Positions 7,880 to 15,193 of a DNA stretch of 43,550 nt are shown one piece after another. Source of the DNA: Streptomyces sp. NRRL F-2580 (GTDB lineage: Bacteria > Actinomycetota > Actinomycetes > Streptomycetales > Streptomycetaceae). The notes beneath the pieces were generated by a model that made no database searches, was not told the DNA's origin, and saw only the letters and a program-made list of their open reading frames with translations. The DNA lies in NCBI RefSeq assembly GCF_000720115.1, contig NZ_JOIR01000049.1, positions 1-43,550 on the forward strand, in the 5' to 3' direction. The position numbers and the translations under genes were made by a program. Each line of letters begins with the position of its first letter. Positions within the stretch are counted from its first letter, which is position 1.

Positions 7880-7940
7880 CAACCGGCCGCACCGCGTATG
7901 CCTTCGCTGCCTCCGGATCTCATTTTGAAACCATCAGTAA
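7880..7940 (+). pseudogene. Right-end remnant of another IS5-family element
   Basis: The plus strand reads CLRCLRISF and stop, the usual end of IS5-family transposases (compare CLRRLRTSF at 7363), followed by a sequence like the right end of the first IS. Only about 60 bases remain and they abut the next IS. Confidence 0.5.
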
Positions 7941-8786
7941 GACGTCATCTCATTTGGCGAGTCTGCGGTAGCAGGTGAGGGTGTAGGTGATGCTGGTCGA
8001 AGGCGAGGAAGTGTTCGGCTTTGCGTTCGTAGCGTCGGGGCAACCGGCGAGCCAGGTCATGGTTTCGATGGTCCAGTGGTGGCGGCCCAGTCGCTGCGAG
8101 GACTCGATGCCCCTGCGGGCTATGCGGTGCTTGATGCCGCGTCCGCGTGACCATCGTCGCAGGTGGGCGTAGTCGTAGCCCTTGTCCGCGTGAAGCTTGC
8201 CGGGTTTGCGTCGTCGGCGTCCGCGGCGCGAGCGGACGGGCGGTATGCCCCGCATGAGGGGCTCAAGGGCCTGGCTGTCGTGGAGGTTTGCCCACGAGAT
8301 TCCGACGAACAGGGGCAGACCGGTCCACTCCGTGATCAAATGGATCTTCGACCCGAACTTGCCCCTGTCGGCAGGATTCGGACCTGTCAGGTCCCCCTTT
8401 TCAGGGCCCGCATGTTCACCGAGTCGATCGCGCAGCGGGACCAGTCCAGCTCACCCCGGGCGCCGAGTTCGTCGAGGACCAGGCGGTACAGCTTGGCCCA
8501 CACCCGCGCCTCGCTCCACTCGGTGAACCGCCGGTGGGCGGTCGCCCCCGACGGCCCGAACGACGCTGTGGGCAGTTGCTGCCAGGTGCAACCCGAGGTG
8601 GCAACGAAGACGATCGCGGCCAGTACCTCCCGGTCGCCATGCCGACGCCGGCCACCGCCCTGAGGCCGCGAAGGCGCCTCCGGCACCACCCGCTGGAACA
8701 ACACCCACAACTCATCCGGCACCAGCCGCTCAACAATCCCCGCCACGACCGACAGTCTACCCAAACCACCCAAATGAGATGACTTC
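7941..8786 (-). mobile_element. Second IS5-family element
   Basis: Inverted ends gtcatctcatttgg (7944-7957) and its exact complement (8770-8783) bound about 845 bases. No clear target duplication was found. It is from a different subgroup than the IS at 6487, as the ends and protein differ. Confidence 0.8.
7950..8746 (-). CDS. IS5-family transposase, -1 frameshift, damaged near the C-terminus
   Basis: The first frame (GTG 8746) reads VERLVPDELWVLFQRVVP, SGCTWQQLP and RCAIDSVNMRALK. The second frame reads GPNPADRGKFGSK, then LHADKGYDY, IARRGIES and HHWTIETMTWLAG. They join at an A/G run (about 8394-8402) suited to a -1 slip. Near the end the family sequence RRYERKAEHFLAF lies in a third frame, between WLAG and the final CYRRLAK, so a base was lost and another gained; the short out-of-frame stretch probably inactivates the protein. 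Confidence 0.75.
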
Positions 8787-8839
8787 TCAACCGCTGACAC
8801 TCCGATGACGACTTTCCACTGACACTCCCCCGCAGACCA

Positions 8840-9326
8840 TCAGAAGCGGACTGCGTGGCGGGCGGGGGTGAGGTGGTCGAGGGTGAGGAGGCGCAGTTGG
8901 GTCGTTATTGCCGCGTGGAGGAGGGCTGCCAGGCCGATGAACGCTTCGTGCGGGTGCGTCTCGCCGGAGCTGTTCCAGCGGTGGTAGAGGGTGCGTTGCT
9001 GGTCCATGGTGAGGACGGTGCCTCGGTAGCCGCGGGCCTGCGGGGCTTCGAGGGGGGCGGCCGGGTTCTGGAGGACTTGCTCCGGTGTGGTGGGCGTGGG
9101 CGAAGAACTGGCGCAGTCCTGCCGGCCAGGACGCCCTGCGGGCCGGGTTCCAGGCGAGGAACGCCTCCAGGTCTTCGGTGGTCACAGATGCCCACGCCCG
9201 GTGGCCCCGGCCTGTGACGTGGAGGGCAAGGTCCCGGACGGTGTCGAGGCGGATTTTGATGGTCTTCAGCTGGTTCGGGCGCAGCCCCAGCGCGGCGGCG
9301 CGCTCACGCTGGTTGCCCAGTGCCCG
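8840..9326 (-). pseudogene. Tyrosine recombinase (integrase) fragment
   Basis: The minus strand reads RLDTVRDLALHVTGRGHR, ASVTTEDLEAFLA and AGLRQFFAHA, the N-terminal core-binding domain of an actinobacterial integrase. After a frameshift near 9090 it continues NPAAPLEAPQARGYRG, MDQQRTLYHRW and LRLLTLDHLTPARHAVRF stop. The catalytic part with the HxxR and tyrosine residues is missing. Confidence 0.7.
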
Positions 9327-9344
9327 GGCGAAGGTGAGCGCACC

Positions 9345-9629
9345 CCCGGTGGTGTAGCCGTAGATCAGCAGACGCAGCATCAGCCGCGGATGGTAGGGCG
9401 GGTAGTCGCGTTTCTCGGTGTAGTCCGCCAGGACCGGTCCGGGGTCCAACACCTCGTCTACCAGGTCGGCGACGAACCGGGACAGGTGCCCCTCGGGCAG
9501 CCAATCGTCCAGCGATGGCGGCAACAACAGGACCTGGTGCGGGTCGAACGCCCTAAACCGTTTGTCCACCGCCGCCGGACGGCCCTGCGGCTGCCTCTTC
9601 TCGAGCGGCTCGACCGCAAAACAACCCAT
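9345..9629 (-). pseudogene. IS1182-family transposase N-terminal fragment
   Basis: Reads FRAFDPHQVLLLPPSLDDWL, PEGHLSRFVADLVDEVLD and PYHPRLMLRLLIYGYTTG, the well-conserved start of this transposase group. It then runs in frame into integrase sequence, so a deletion fused the two. The catalytic domain is gone. Confidence 0.8.
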
Positions 9630-9707
9630 GTCCACCGCGCATACCGGGATGATCTCGCACGGATGATCACAAGCCACACTCGGGTTGCCGACTACGGAGT
9701 CACGCTC

Positions 9708-10136
9708 TTAGCGGTAGAAAGTCCGGCCAGCGGCGCCGGATGAGACCGACCAGACCTCGACAATCAACCCATCGGAGACCCTGAGGATGTCGATTCCGCT
9801 CCTGGCGACCTTCCCACCGTCCTCGGCAGCGAAGCTCGCGAGGTAGGGGCGCGCGACAAGTCCGGTCGGTGCGCCGTCGGCAGGCGTGAGATCGACGACG
9901 GCGGTCCCCTCCGCTGCGAAGAGAAGCCCGGTGCGGGACTTGTGCCAGGCAGTGACAATCTCGGCAAGCTGCTGCGGGGTGCGGATCTCGTCGAAGGCGT
10001 CTGTGCCCGCCTGTGCATAACGCAGCACGAATTCGGGCGCCATGATCTCGTTGACGAGATCGAGGTCACCGTTCCACACGGCCGTCCACTGGTCGAACAG
10101 GCCGATACCGAACGCGCGCATGCCGTCGTCGCCCAC
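9708..10136 (-). CDS. SnoaL-like / NTF2-fold protein
   Basis: 142 residues. GTG 10136 is chosen because a G-run (gggggg) ends 5 bases upstream; ATG 10121 is the alternative. The pattern LFDQWTAVWNGDLDLVNEIMAPEFV, IRTPQQLAEIVTAWH and the C-terminal ILRVSDGLIVEVWSV is typical of the SnoaL/ester-cyclase-like NTF2 fold, a small cone-shaped enzyme or binding domain. The substrate cannot be told. The gene is 60 bases downstream of the terpene synthase on the same strand, so it could be the third gene of that cluster. Confidence 0.75.
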   Translation of the reverse strand: MGDDGMRAFGIGLFDQWTAVWNGDLDLVNEIMAPEFVLRYAQAGTDAFDEIRTPQQLAEIVTAWHKSRTGLLFAAEGTAVVDLTPADGAPTGLVARPYLASFAAEDGGKVARSGIDILRVSDGLIVEVWSVSSGAAGRTFYR

Positions 10137-10196
10137 AACAACCCCCCGAGTTAAGGACCTTCGTAACGCGACGACGGTAGCAAGCACCTATGACAG

Positions 10197-11348
10197 TTAC
10201 TGGCCCACGCTCCTAGCCGAGGCAAGCACCACGCCCCGTGTCCGGCCTGGAAGCGCCCCAAGGGGCAAGTAAAGGGTGCGGTCGGGAGTGAGGATGACGG
10301 TGGCCTCGGTCAACCCGTTCCAGCGGTGGCTGCGGCCGTTGTAGCGGGGGGTGAGGTAGGACCATTCCAGGTTCCCGGCGATCATGGCCTCCAGCGCGTC
10401 CAGGTAGACGCGGAGGCCGCTGTCGCGGCCCGCCTCGCCGGCGCGCAGCATGGTGGCGAGGTGGTCGAATTCGCTTTCAACGCGGTGGACGGTCGCGGCG
10501 ACGCGGTCGACAGCTGCCTGGAGGTCGCCGCCGTTCTCGGCGAGCGCGAGCTGGATTTCGTTCATGGTGTCGCCGCTGTAGAGCTCCTTGCGGTAGGAGA
10601 AGACGTCGTTGACGCCGATCCAGTGGCGTGCTACCAGCGTGCTCAGGTGCCGGAGTTCGGGTAGCTCCTGCAGGCGGTCGCTGAGGTCGATGCCGAGGCC
10701 GAATTCGAGGAGGGGGAAGCAACACTCCCCGATCGAGCTGCCCCGGTACTTCTCGTAGGTGGGCAGGTCCAGTGCCGTGTGGTCCCGGACGAAGTCCCGT
10801 TCGGCGTGGCAGGCGTGCAAGAACTCGTGCAGCGTGCGCGCGTAGCGTCGCCAGACCCGTTCAGGCGTAAGGGGGAGGGTCTGGTCCCGCAGCTGCCGGA
10901 AAGCCCGGGTGAAGGCCGTGTCCACGGCGGGCACTCTGCCGTCGATGACATCAGACAGGTGGTAGATGCCCAACTGCCGGATCCGGGACGGCGGCGCTTG
11001 GGCAAAGACATCGTCGATGCTGAACAGGACGTCGATCCAGGCACAGACCAGTTCGATGCGGTCCTCGCGAGCGTGGGCGTAGGTGAGCAGGTTCCACAGG
11101 CTGGTGCGGTGCTCCAGGAACGCCTCCAGTTCCTGCGGGTCCCTGAAGGCATCGTGGAGGAGGACGGCGAGACGGGCCCTGCAGCGCTGCTCCAGAACCT
11201 CCAGGCCGGGCCGGCGCCGGGCGGGTGGGAACCGGGGGAAAACCGGCATCCGGAAGAAGGGGTACCCCTCGGCTGACAGCACCGTGCCGCCACCGGGGGC
11301 GGGCGCCGGAACGGGGATGCCGTCTTCGGCGTGGCCGGGGCTGCTCAT
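10197..11348 (-). CDS. Class I terpene synthase
   Basis: 383 residues. The aspartate-rich motif is at 112-116 (IDDVFA, lacking the third acidic residue of the usual DDxxD), the metal-binding NSE motif is complete at 247-255 (NDVFSYRKE), a likely diphosphate-sensing arginine lies near 202 and the conserved RY pair is at 335-336. These bind the Mg-diphosphate and ionise a prenyl diphosphate, most likely farnesyl or geranyl diphosphate; the product cannot be read from sequence. ATG 11348 has a ribosome site (gggag) and overlaps the TGA of the upstream P450 gene (ATGA), so the two are translationally coupled. The C-terminus runs about 45 residues beyond RY. Confidence 0.92.
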   Translation of the reverse strand: MSSPGHAEDGIPVPAPAPGGGTVLSAEGYPFFRMPVFPRFPPARRRPGLEVLEQRCRARLAVLLHDAFRDPQELEAFLEHRTSLWNLLTYAHAREDRIELVCAWIDVLFSIDDVFAQAPPSRIRQLGIYHLSDVIDGRVPAVDTAFTRAFRQLRDQTLPLTPERVWRRYARTLHEFLHACHAERDFVRDHTALDLPTYEKYRGSSIGECCFPLLEFGLGIDLSDRLQELPELRHLSTLVARHWIGVNDVFSYRKELYSGDTMNEIQLALAENGGDLQAAVDRVAATVHRVESEFDHLATMLRAGEAGRDSGLRVYLDALEAMIAGNLEWSYLTPRYNGRSHRWNGLTEATVILTPDRTLYLPLGALPGRTRGVVLASARSVGQ

Positions 11349-12721
11349 CGCTCCCGTCCCGCCCCGGGCCGACGTACGGCGGGCGGGGACATGCGGGCAG
11401 TGGGGATGAGACGGCCGGCCTTGGGGGTGAGGAGGAAACGGGGCAGGGGCCGCAGTGGGGTGGCCGTGGCCCTGCGCAGTTGCCAGCGGCTGCTGATCGT
11501 GGCGAGGGCAAGGACGGCCTCCGTCATGCCGTAGTGCTCGCCCAGGCACTTGCGGCGCCCGCCACCGAAGGCGGTGAACGCCTGGCGCTGAGCCGGGGTG
11601 ATGCGTTCAGGCAGCCACCGGTCCGGGTCGAGGCGGTCCGGCTCGGGAAAGACGGCCGGGTCACGGTGCAAGGCGTAGGGGGAGACGATCACGTCCGCGC
11701 CCGCGGGAACGGCATATCCGGCGACGATCGTCTGTTCCAGGGTGATGCGGCTGAGCATCCAGGTGGGCGGCCACAGCCGCAGCACCTCGGTAAGGACCTG
11801 CCGGGTGTAGGGCAGGCGCGGGACATCGGCGTAGGTCGGAGCCTGGCCGGCGAGCTCCCGATCCAGCTCATCCCACAGCCGGCGCTCCACATCCGGGTAC
11901 TCGGACAGGGCGTGGAGGGTCCAAGCGAGCAGGGAGGCGGTGGTCTCCACGCCCGCGGCCAGCACCGACAGGACCTGATCACGTACCTCGACGTCGTCCA
12001 GCGGACGGCCCTCGTCGTCGACCGCGGCCATCACCATCGACAGCAGGTCGTCTCCCGGCGCCCCGCCGGAACGATACTGCGCGATCACCTGCCCGACGGC
12101 CTCCTCCAGACGGGCCTGGGCCTGCCGGAAACGGCGGTTGGCCGGCAGCGGAAGACGATGCAGCAGCGGCCACGGCACGAGCATCTGCCGGAACATGCCC
12201 TCCAGCAGCACTGGTAGGGCTACGGCCATGATGTCCGCTGCCTCACGGCCGGCCGGGGCCGCGATCAGCGTGCGCGACACCACCTGAGCCGCCAGCGCGT
12301 ACATCGCCCCTTCCACATCGATCCGCTCCCCCTCCCGCCACCCGTCGGCCGCCTGCGCGATGCACTCACCCATCACCGGCGCGTAGCGGGTCACCTGGTC
12401 GCGATGGAACGCGGGCCGCATCACCGGCTGCTGACGCCGGTGATCGGCGTTGCTGCACGTGATCACCCCGTTGCCGACCAGGACGCGCGCCGTGTCCATG
12501 AACGGGCCGCCCTTGTCGAACACCGACGACACCAGCACCTGACGGGCCGCCTCGGCCTCGTTGACCAGATACACCAGACGGCCCGCGAGCTGCATACTCA
12601 CCACCGGTGGGCCCCCGCGCTGGGAGGCGAGGAAGGCCAGGGGGTCACGTACCAGGTGCGGCGCGTGACCCAGCCACGGCACACCACCCGCCATCGACTG
12701 AACCTGCAAAGACCCCACCAT
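11345..12721 (-). CDS. Cytochrome P450, partner of the terpene synthase
   Basis: 458 residues from ATG 12721 (ribosome site aaggga). I-helix oxygen-activation motif AAGVETTAS at 255-263, K-helix ExxR at 312-315 (EVLR), and heme loop FGGGRRKCLGEHYG with the thiolate Cys at 392. No membrane anchor, as usual for bacterial class I P450s, so it needs separate ferredoxin and reductase, not present here. The stop overlaps the terpene synthase start, making a two-gene operon in the order P450 then synthase; the enzyme very probably oxidises the terpene product. All key residues are intact. Confidence 0.93.
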   Translation of the reverse strand: MVGSLQVQSMAGGVPWLGHAPHLVRDPLAFLASQRGGPPVVSMQLAGRLVYLVNEAEAARQVLVSSVFDKGGPFMDTARVLVGNGVITCSNADHRRQQPVMRPAFHRDQVTRYAPVMGECIAQAADGWREGERIDVEGAMYALAAQVVSRTLIAAPAGREAADIMAVALPVLLEGMFRQMLVPWPLLHRLPLPANRRFRQAQARLEEAVGQVIAQYRSGGAPGDDLLSMVMAAVDDEGRPLDDVEVRDQVLSVLAAGVETTASLLAWTLHALSEYPDVERRLWDELDRELAGQAPTYADVPRLPYTRQVLTEVLRLWPPTWMLSRITLEQTIVAGYAVPAGADVIVSPYALHRDPAVFPEPDRLDPDRWLPERITPAQRQAFTAFGGGRRKCLGEHYGMTEAVLALATISSRWQLRRATATPLRPLPRFLLTPKAGRLIPTARMSPPAVRRPGAGRER

Positions 12722-13109
12722 GCTCGCTCCCTTGGACGCCTGCCGGGCAGCACACCGGACGACAATCGCCCACCGCACCCTGCGCACGAGAGACAACATC
12801 GTCCTCTTGCCGCAGAACCGCGGCCGTACCGCACCTCTCGTAACGAGGGGCCCGCCCACGGGTGTCGCGGGGCGCACAGCAGCACTCCCGCAGCGCGTGC
12901 TCACTGCGCACCCGGTCTGCAACCCCGTGCGCGCCGCCCCATCAGCGAACGTTCCGGAGAGGGTGAGCTGCCCCGCGAGTAGTTCCCTCTCTGTTTCCCC
13001 TGTGGGTACCCCCTTGCTTCCCCCTCTGAGTTCCCCTGCTGTTTCCCGCCTTGCTTCCGAATCGGGCAGCAAGGCGTGTCCGATCGGCCTCTGTGACGTT
13101 GCATAGGGC
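12722..13109. other. Gene-free region with pyrimidine-rich repeats
   Basis: 388 bases between the P450 start and a small secreted-protein gene transcribed away from it. It holds the promoter region of both and, at 12983-13058, a pyrimidine-rich repeat described separately. Open frames here are not supported by motifs or codon use. Confidence 0.5.
12983..13058. repeat. Array of six TTCC(C) units, about 12 bases apart
   Basis: TTCCC (last one TTCC) begins at 12983, 12995, 13018, 13031, 13043 and 13055, giving steps of 12, 23, 13, 12 and 12. The strand is almost purely pyrimidine. It lies 50 bases upstream of the secreted peptide start and 260 upstream of the P450 start, so it could be a multi-site operator or just a low-complexity tract. 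Confidence 0.5.
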
Positions 13110-13379
13110 ATGAAGAAGATGATCATTGCGTCGGCCTTGGCGTTCGCTGCGCTCGGAATCGCGGCCCCGATGGCCTCCGCTGCCGTGCAGCCCAGCCAGG
13201 CAGTCGCGGAGAACCTGCCCAGCTCCGGCTTGATGGATGACGACGACGGGGTGACCGGCGGCCACCACGGCCGCGGGGAGGGACTTGATGTCGAAGCCGA
13301 AGTCGAAGACGGCGACGACCTGGCCGAAGTTGAAGTCGAGAACGACGGGTCGGATCTTGCCGACATCGAAATCCTGTAA
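13110..13379 (+). CDS. Small secreted acidic peptide (89 aa)
   Basis: ATG 13110 starts a clear signal peptide (MKKMIIASALAFAALGIAA, cut after ASA). The mature part of about 65 residues is strongly acidic, with DDDDG and a pseudo-repeat of valine/glutamate units (LDVEAEVEDGDD, LAEVEVENDGSD, LADIEIL). No cysteine is present in the mature part. The ribosome site is weak. Acidic secreted peptides may bind calcium or cell-wall polymers, but no function can be assigned. It reads away from the P450-terpene operon. Confidence 0.65.
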   Translation: MKKMIIASALAFAALGIAAPMASAAVQPSQAVAENLPSSGLMDDDDGVTGGHHGRGEGLDVEAEVEDGDDLAEVEVENDGSDLADIEIL

Positions 13380-13419
13380 GGGTCGACCCACGTGCACGCC
13401 CCCGCCTCCTGGGCGTAGG

Positions 13420-13689
13420 TCACTCCACGGTGGCGACGACGACCTCGCGGTGCGCAAGGAGCGGCACGATCCGTTCCACGGCCAGCCGCCGGAAGGGGTC
13501 GCTCGCCCGGTGGGCGTCCAGGGCGGCGTGGTCGGCGTAGCGTTCGACCAGGATGGTCTCGCCGTCCAGCCCGTCGTACGCCTCGTAGCCGAGGCAGCCC
13601 GCCTCGGCGCGGGAGTCGGCGGCCAGGTGTTCCAGGGCGGCGGCGACGGTTGACCGGTTGCCCGGGCTGGGCTGCCAGCGGGCAACCAC
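13420..13689 (-). CDS. Antibiotic biosynthesis monooxygenase (ABM) domain protein, N-terminus at a rearrangement
   Basis: 89 residues from GTG 13689. VVARWQPSPGNRSTVAAALEH, GCLGYEAYDG, ETILVERYADHAALDAH and a C-terminal strand VVVATVE give the small ferredoxin-like ABM fold of putative quinol monooxygenases (YgiN-like). The family strand usually begins a few residues earlier (FVVVARW is readable), directly at the joint with the DNA ligase remnant, so the native start and promoter may be lost. It may be expressed from the GTG, or be a remnant. Confidence 0.6.
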   Translation of the reverse strand: MVARWQPSPGNRSTVAAALEHLAADSRAEAGCLGYEAYDGLDGETILVERYADHAALDAHRASDPFRRLAVERIVPLLAHREVVVATVE

Positions 13690-14122
13690 GACGAACCCTG
13701 GCCTTGTCCGGGTCGGTGGTCATCGGGCACAGGGTCCACGGGGCTGTCAGTGCGCGGGCCGCGAAGAGAACCTCCAGGCGTCGGCGGCGCTCGGCATAGG
13801 GCAGGGCCAGCAGCTCGATGCCGTCGATCTGCAGGGCGTCGAAGGCGATGAAGAACGCCGGGCTCTTCACGGCGAGCGCGGTGGCGGTGCGGCCGCGGGC
13901 GGCGGTCCGGCGCTGGAGTGCTTCGAAGGACAGGTGTCCGGCTGCGGTGTCCCAGACGACGCGTTCACCGTCGAGGACCAAGCCGTCCGGCAGTTGCTCG
14001 GCGGCCGCGACCAAGTCGGGAAATCGGTCCTGGACCAGGGAGCCGTGCCGGGTCTGCAGGAGCAGCCGGCCGCCGGGGCCGGCGGGGGTGAAGAGGATCG
14101 TGCGGTGGCCGTCGAACTTCTG

Positions 14123-15023
14123 TTATGCGCTGCTGGACAGTCCGCCGCTGCGGCATCGGGTCGCTCGGACCATGCCGTGCGGAATCGACTCGCCTCTCAT
14201 CAAGAACCCTGGCACTCTGCCCCTCATGCAGCATGTGGACCCCATCGACCAGGCGCGACGTCTCGTCCGCAGCCGTTTCCCCGAAGCGCTCTCCGTCGTC
14301 CTCGCCGGCTCCACGGCTACCGGAAGAGCCACTGCCAGCAGCGACTTGGACATCGCGGTGCTCATCGAGGACGGCGGCGTGACCTGCCGGGAGACGATCC
14401 GGTTCGAGGAACGTGTCGTAGAACTCTTCGTCCACACCCGTACCGGTCTCGTGGAGCTCTTCGCCGCAGACGTCGCCGCGCGGCGGGCGGTGCTTCAGAA
14501 CATGTATGCCTCCGGTCTCGTTCTGGTCGACTCCAAGGGCGAGGCCGGGCGCGCTCGCGCGCTGGCCGAAGCGGACCTTCGTGAAGGTCCGCCTGCATTG
14601 GAACCCGAGACAGTCGATACGAAACGCTACGGTCTGACGGATGCGCTGGACGACCTCGCTGACGCGAGCGACCCCGTCGAGCGTCTGGCCGTGGCCGGGT
14701 ACGTGGTCAGCGCCGCCGCCGAATTGCTCTGCGACCACCATCACGCGTGGATCGGCGGCGGGAAGTGGTTTCCCCGCCGCCTGTTGGAAGCCGACCCACA
14801 GCGCGGAGCCGCCCTTCTCGAAGGACACCACCACTTGTGCGGCTCAGGCGAGCCCACAGCACTGATCAGCGCAGCGTCGACGGTGCTCGACCTCGTCGGC
14901 GGCCCCCTCCGCGAGGGCTACCGCAGGACCTGGCACGGCACCATCGACTCGGTTGCCGCGACGCGCTGACGCACCCCGCCAACACCGCAGCGGACACCGG
15001 ACAGCTGGCAACCCTGTCCATAA
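14123..15023. mobile_element. 901 bp insertion inside the ligase gene, carrying a nucleotidyltransferase gene
   Basis: CTTCTG stands on both sides (14117-14122 and 15024-15029; AACTTCTG if counted as 8 bases). The insert begins TTATG and ends CATAA, and each end has, further in, GGACAG and CCGCTGCGG in the same order (CCGCTGCGG at 14145-14153, inverted at 14985-14993). Target duplication plus inverted ends imply transposition of a non-autonomous unit, as there is no transposase inside. Family unknown. Confidence 0.55.
14226..14969 (+). CDS. Nucleotidyltransferase-fold protein
   Basis: 247 residues. The Pol-beta-type motif is complete: GST at 28-30 and DLD at 40-42, that is GS-x10-DxD, with a helical C-terminal half (YVVSAAAELLCDHHHAW, ISAASTVLDLVGGPLREGYRRTW). 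Proteins of this class transfer a nucleotide to a small molecule or protein: aminoglycoside nucleotidyltransferases and MNT-type antitoxins belong here. No HEPN partner gene lies next to it. The ATG at 14226 has no clear ribosome site and may be leaderless. It is the only gene of a 901 bp insertion in a DNA ligase gene. Confidence 0.82.
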   Translation: MQHVDPIDQARRLVRSRFPEALSVVLAGSTATGRATASSDLDIAVLIEDGGVTCRETIRFEERVVELFVHTRTGLVELFAADVAARRAVLQNMYASGLVLVDSKGEAGRARALAEADLREGPPALEPETVDTKRYGLTDALDDLADASDPVERLAVAGYVVSAAAELLCDHHHAWIGGGKWFPRRLLEADPQRGAALLEGHHHLCGSGEPTALISAASTVLDLVGGPLREGYRRTWHGTIDSVAATR

Positions 15024-15193
15024 CTTCTGCTCCGCCGCGAAGCCGCTCGCCAGGACGCCGGAGCCGGGGACGTACTCGGCGGCCTGGGCGAGCATCGGCT
15101 CGAAGGGCGGGGTGAGAACCACCCGGGGATGGCCTCCTTACCGGCGCTCCGGGCATGGGCACCCGGCAGCCTCCCCCGGCCAGGCATGTGGAC

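Larger units (their letters stand above)
13695..15122 (-). pseudogene. ATP-dependent DNA ligase (copy 2), split by an insertion and 3'-truncated
   Basis: The 5' part (15024-15122) reads VVLTPPFEPMLAQAAEYVPG to GFAAEQK. The 3' part (13695-14122) reads QKFDGHRTILFTPAG, LPDGLVLDGERVVWD, FFIAFDALQIDGIELL and WTLCPMTTDPDKAR, then breaks into the ABM gene. Removing the 901 bases between 14122 and 15024 restores AAEQKFDGHR, with the catalytic lysine, in frame. Motifs IV and V and the OB-fold are missing because of the second break at about 13695. Non-functional. Confidence 0.85.

Noticed and set aside
11349..14014. Long minus-strand frames upstream of the terpene synthase and the P450
   Set aside because: They are chance open frames in GC-rich DNA or the frame of ligase copy 2; the real starts at 11348 and 12721 have ribosome sites and match family lengths.
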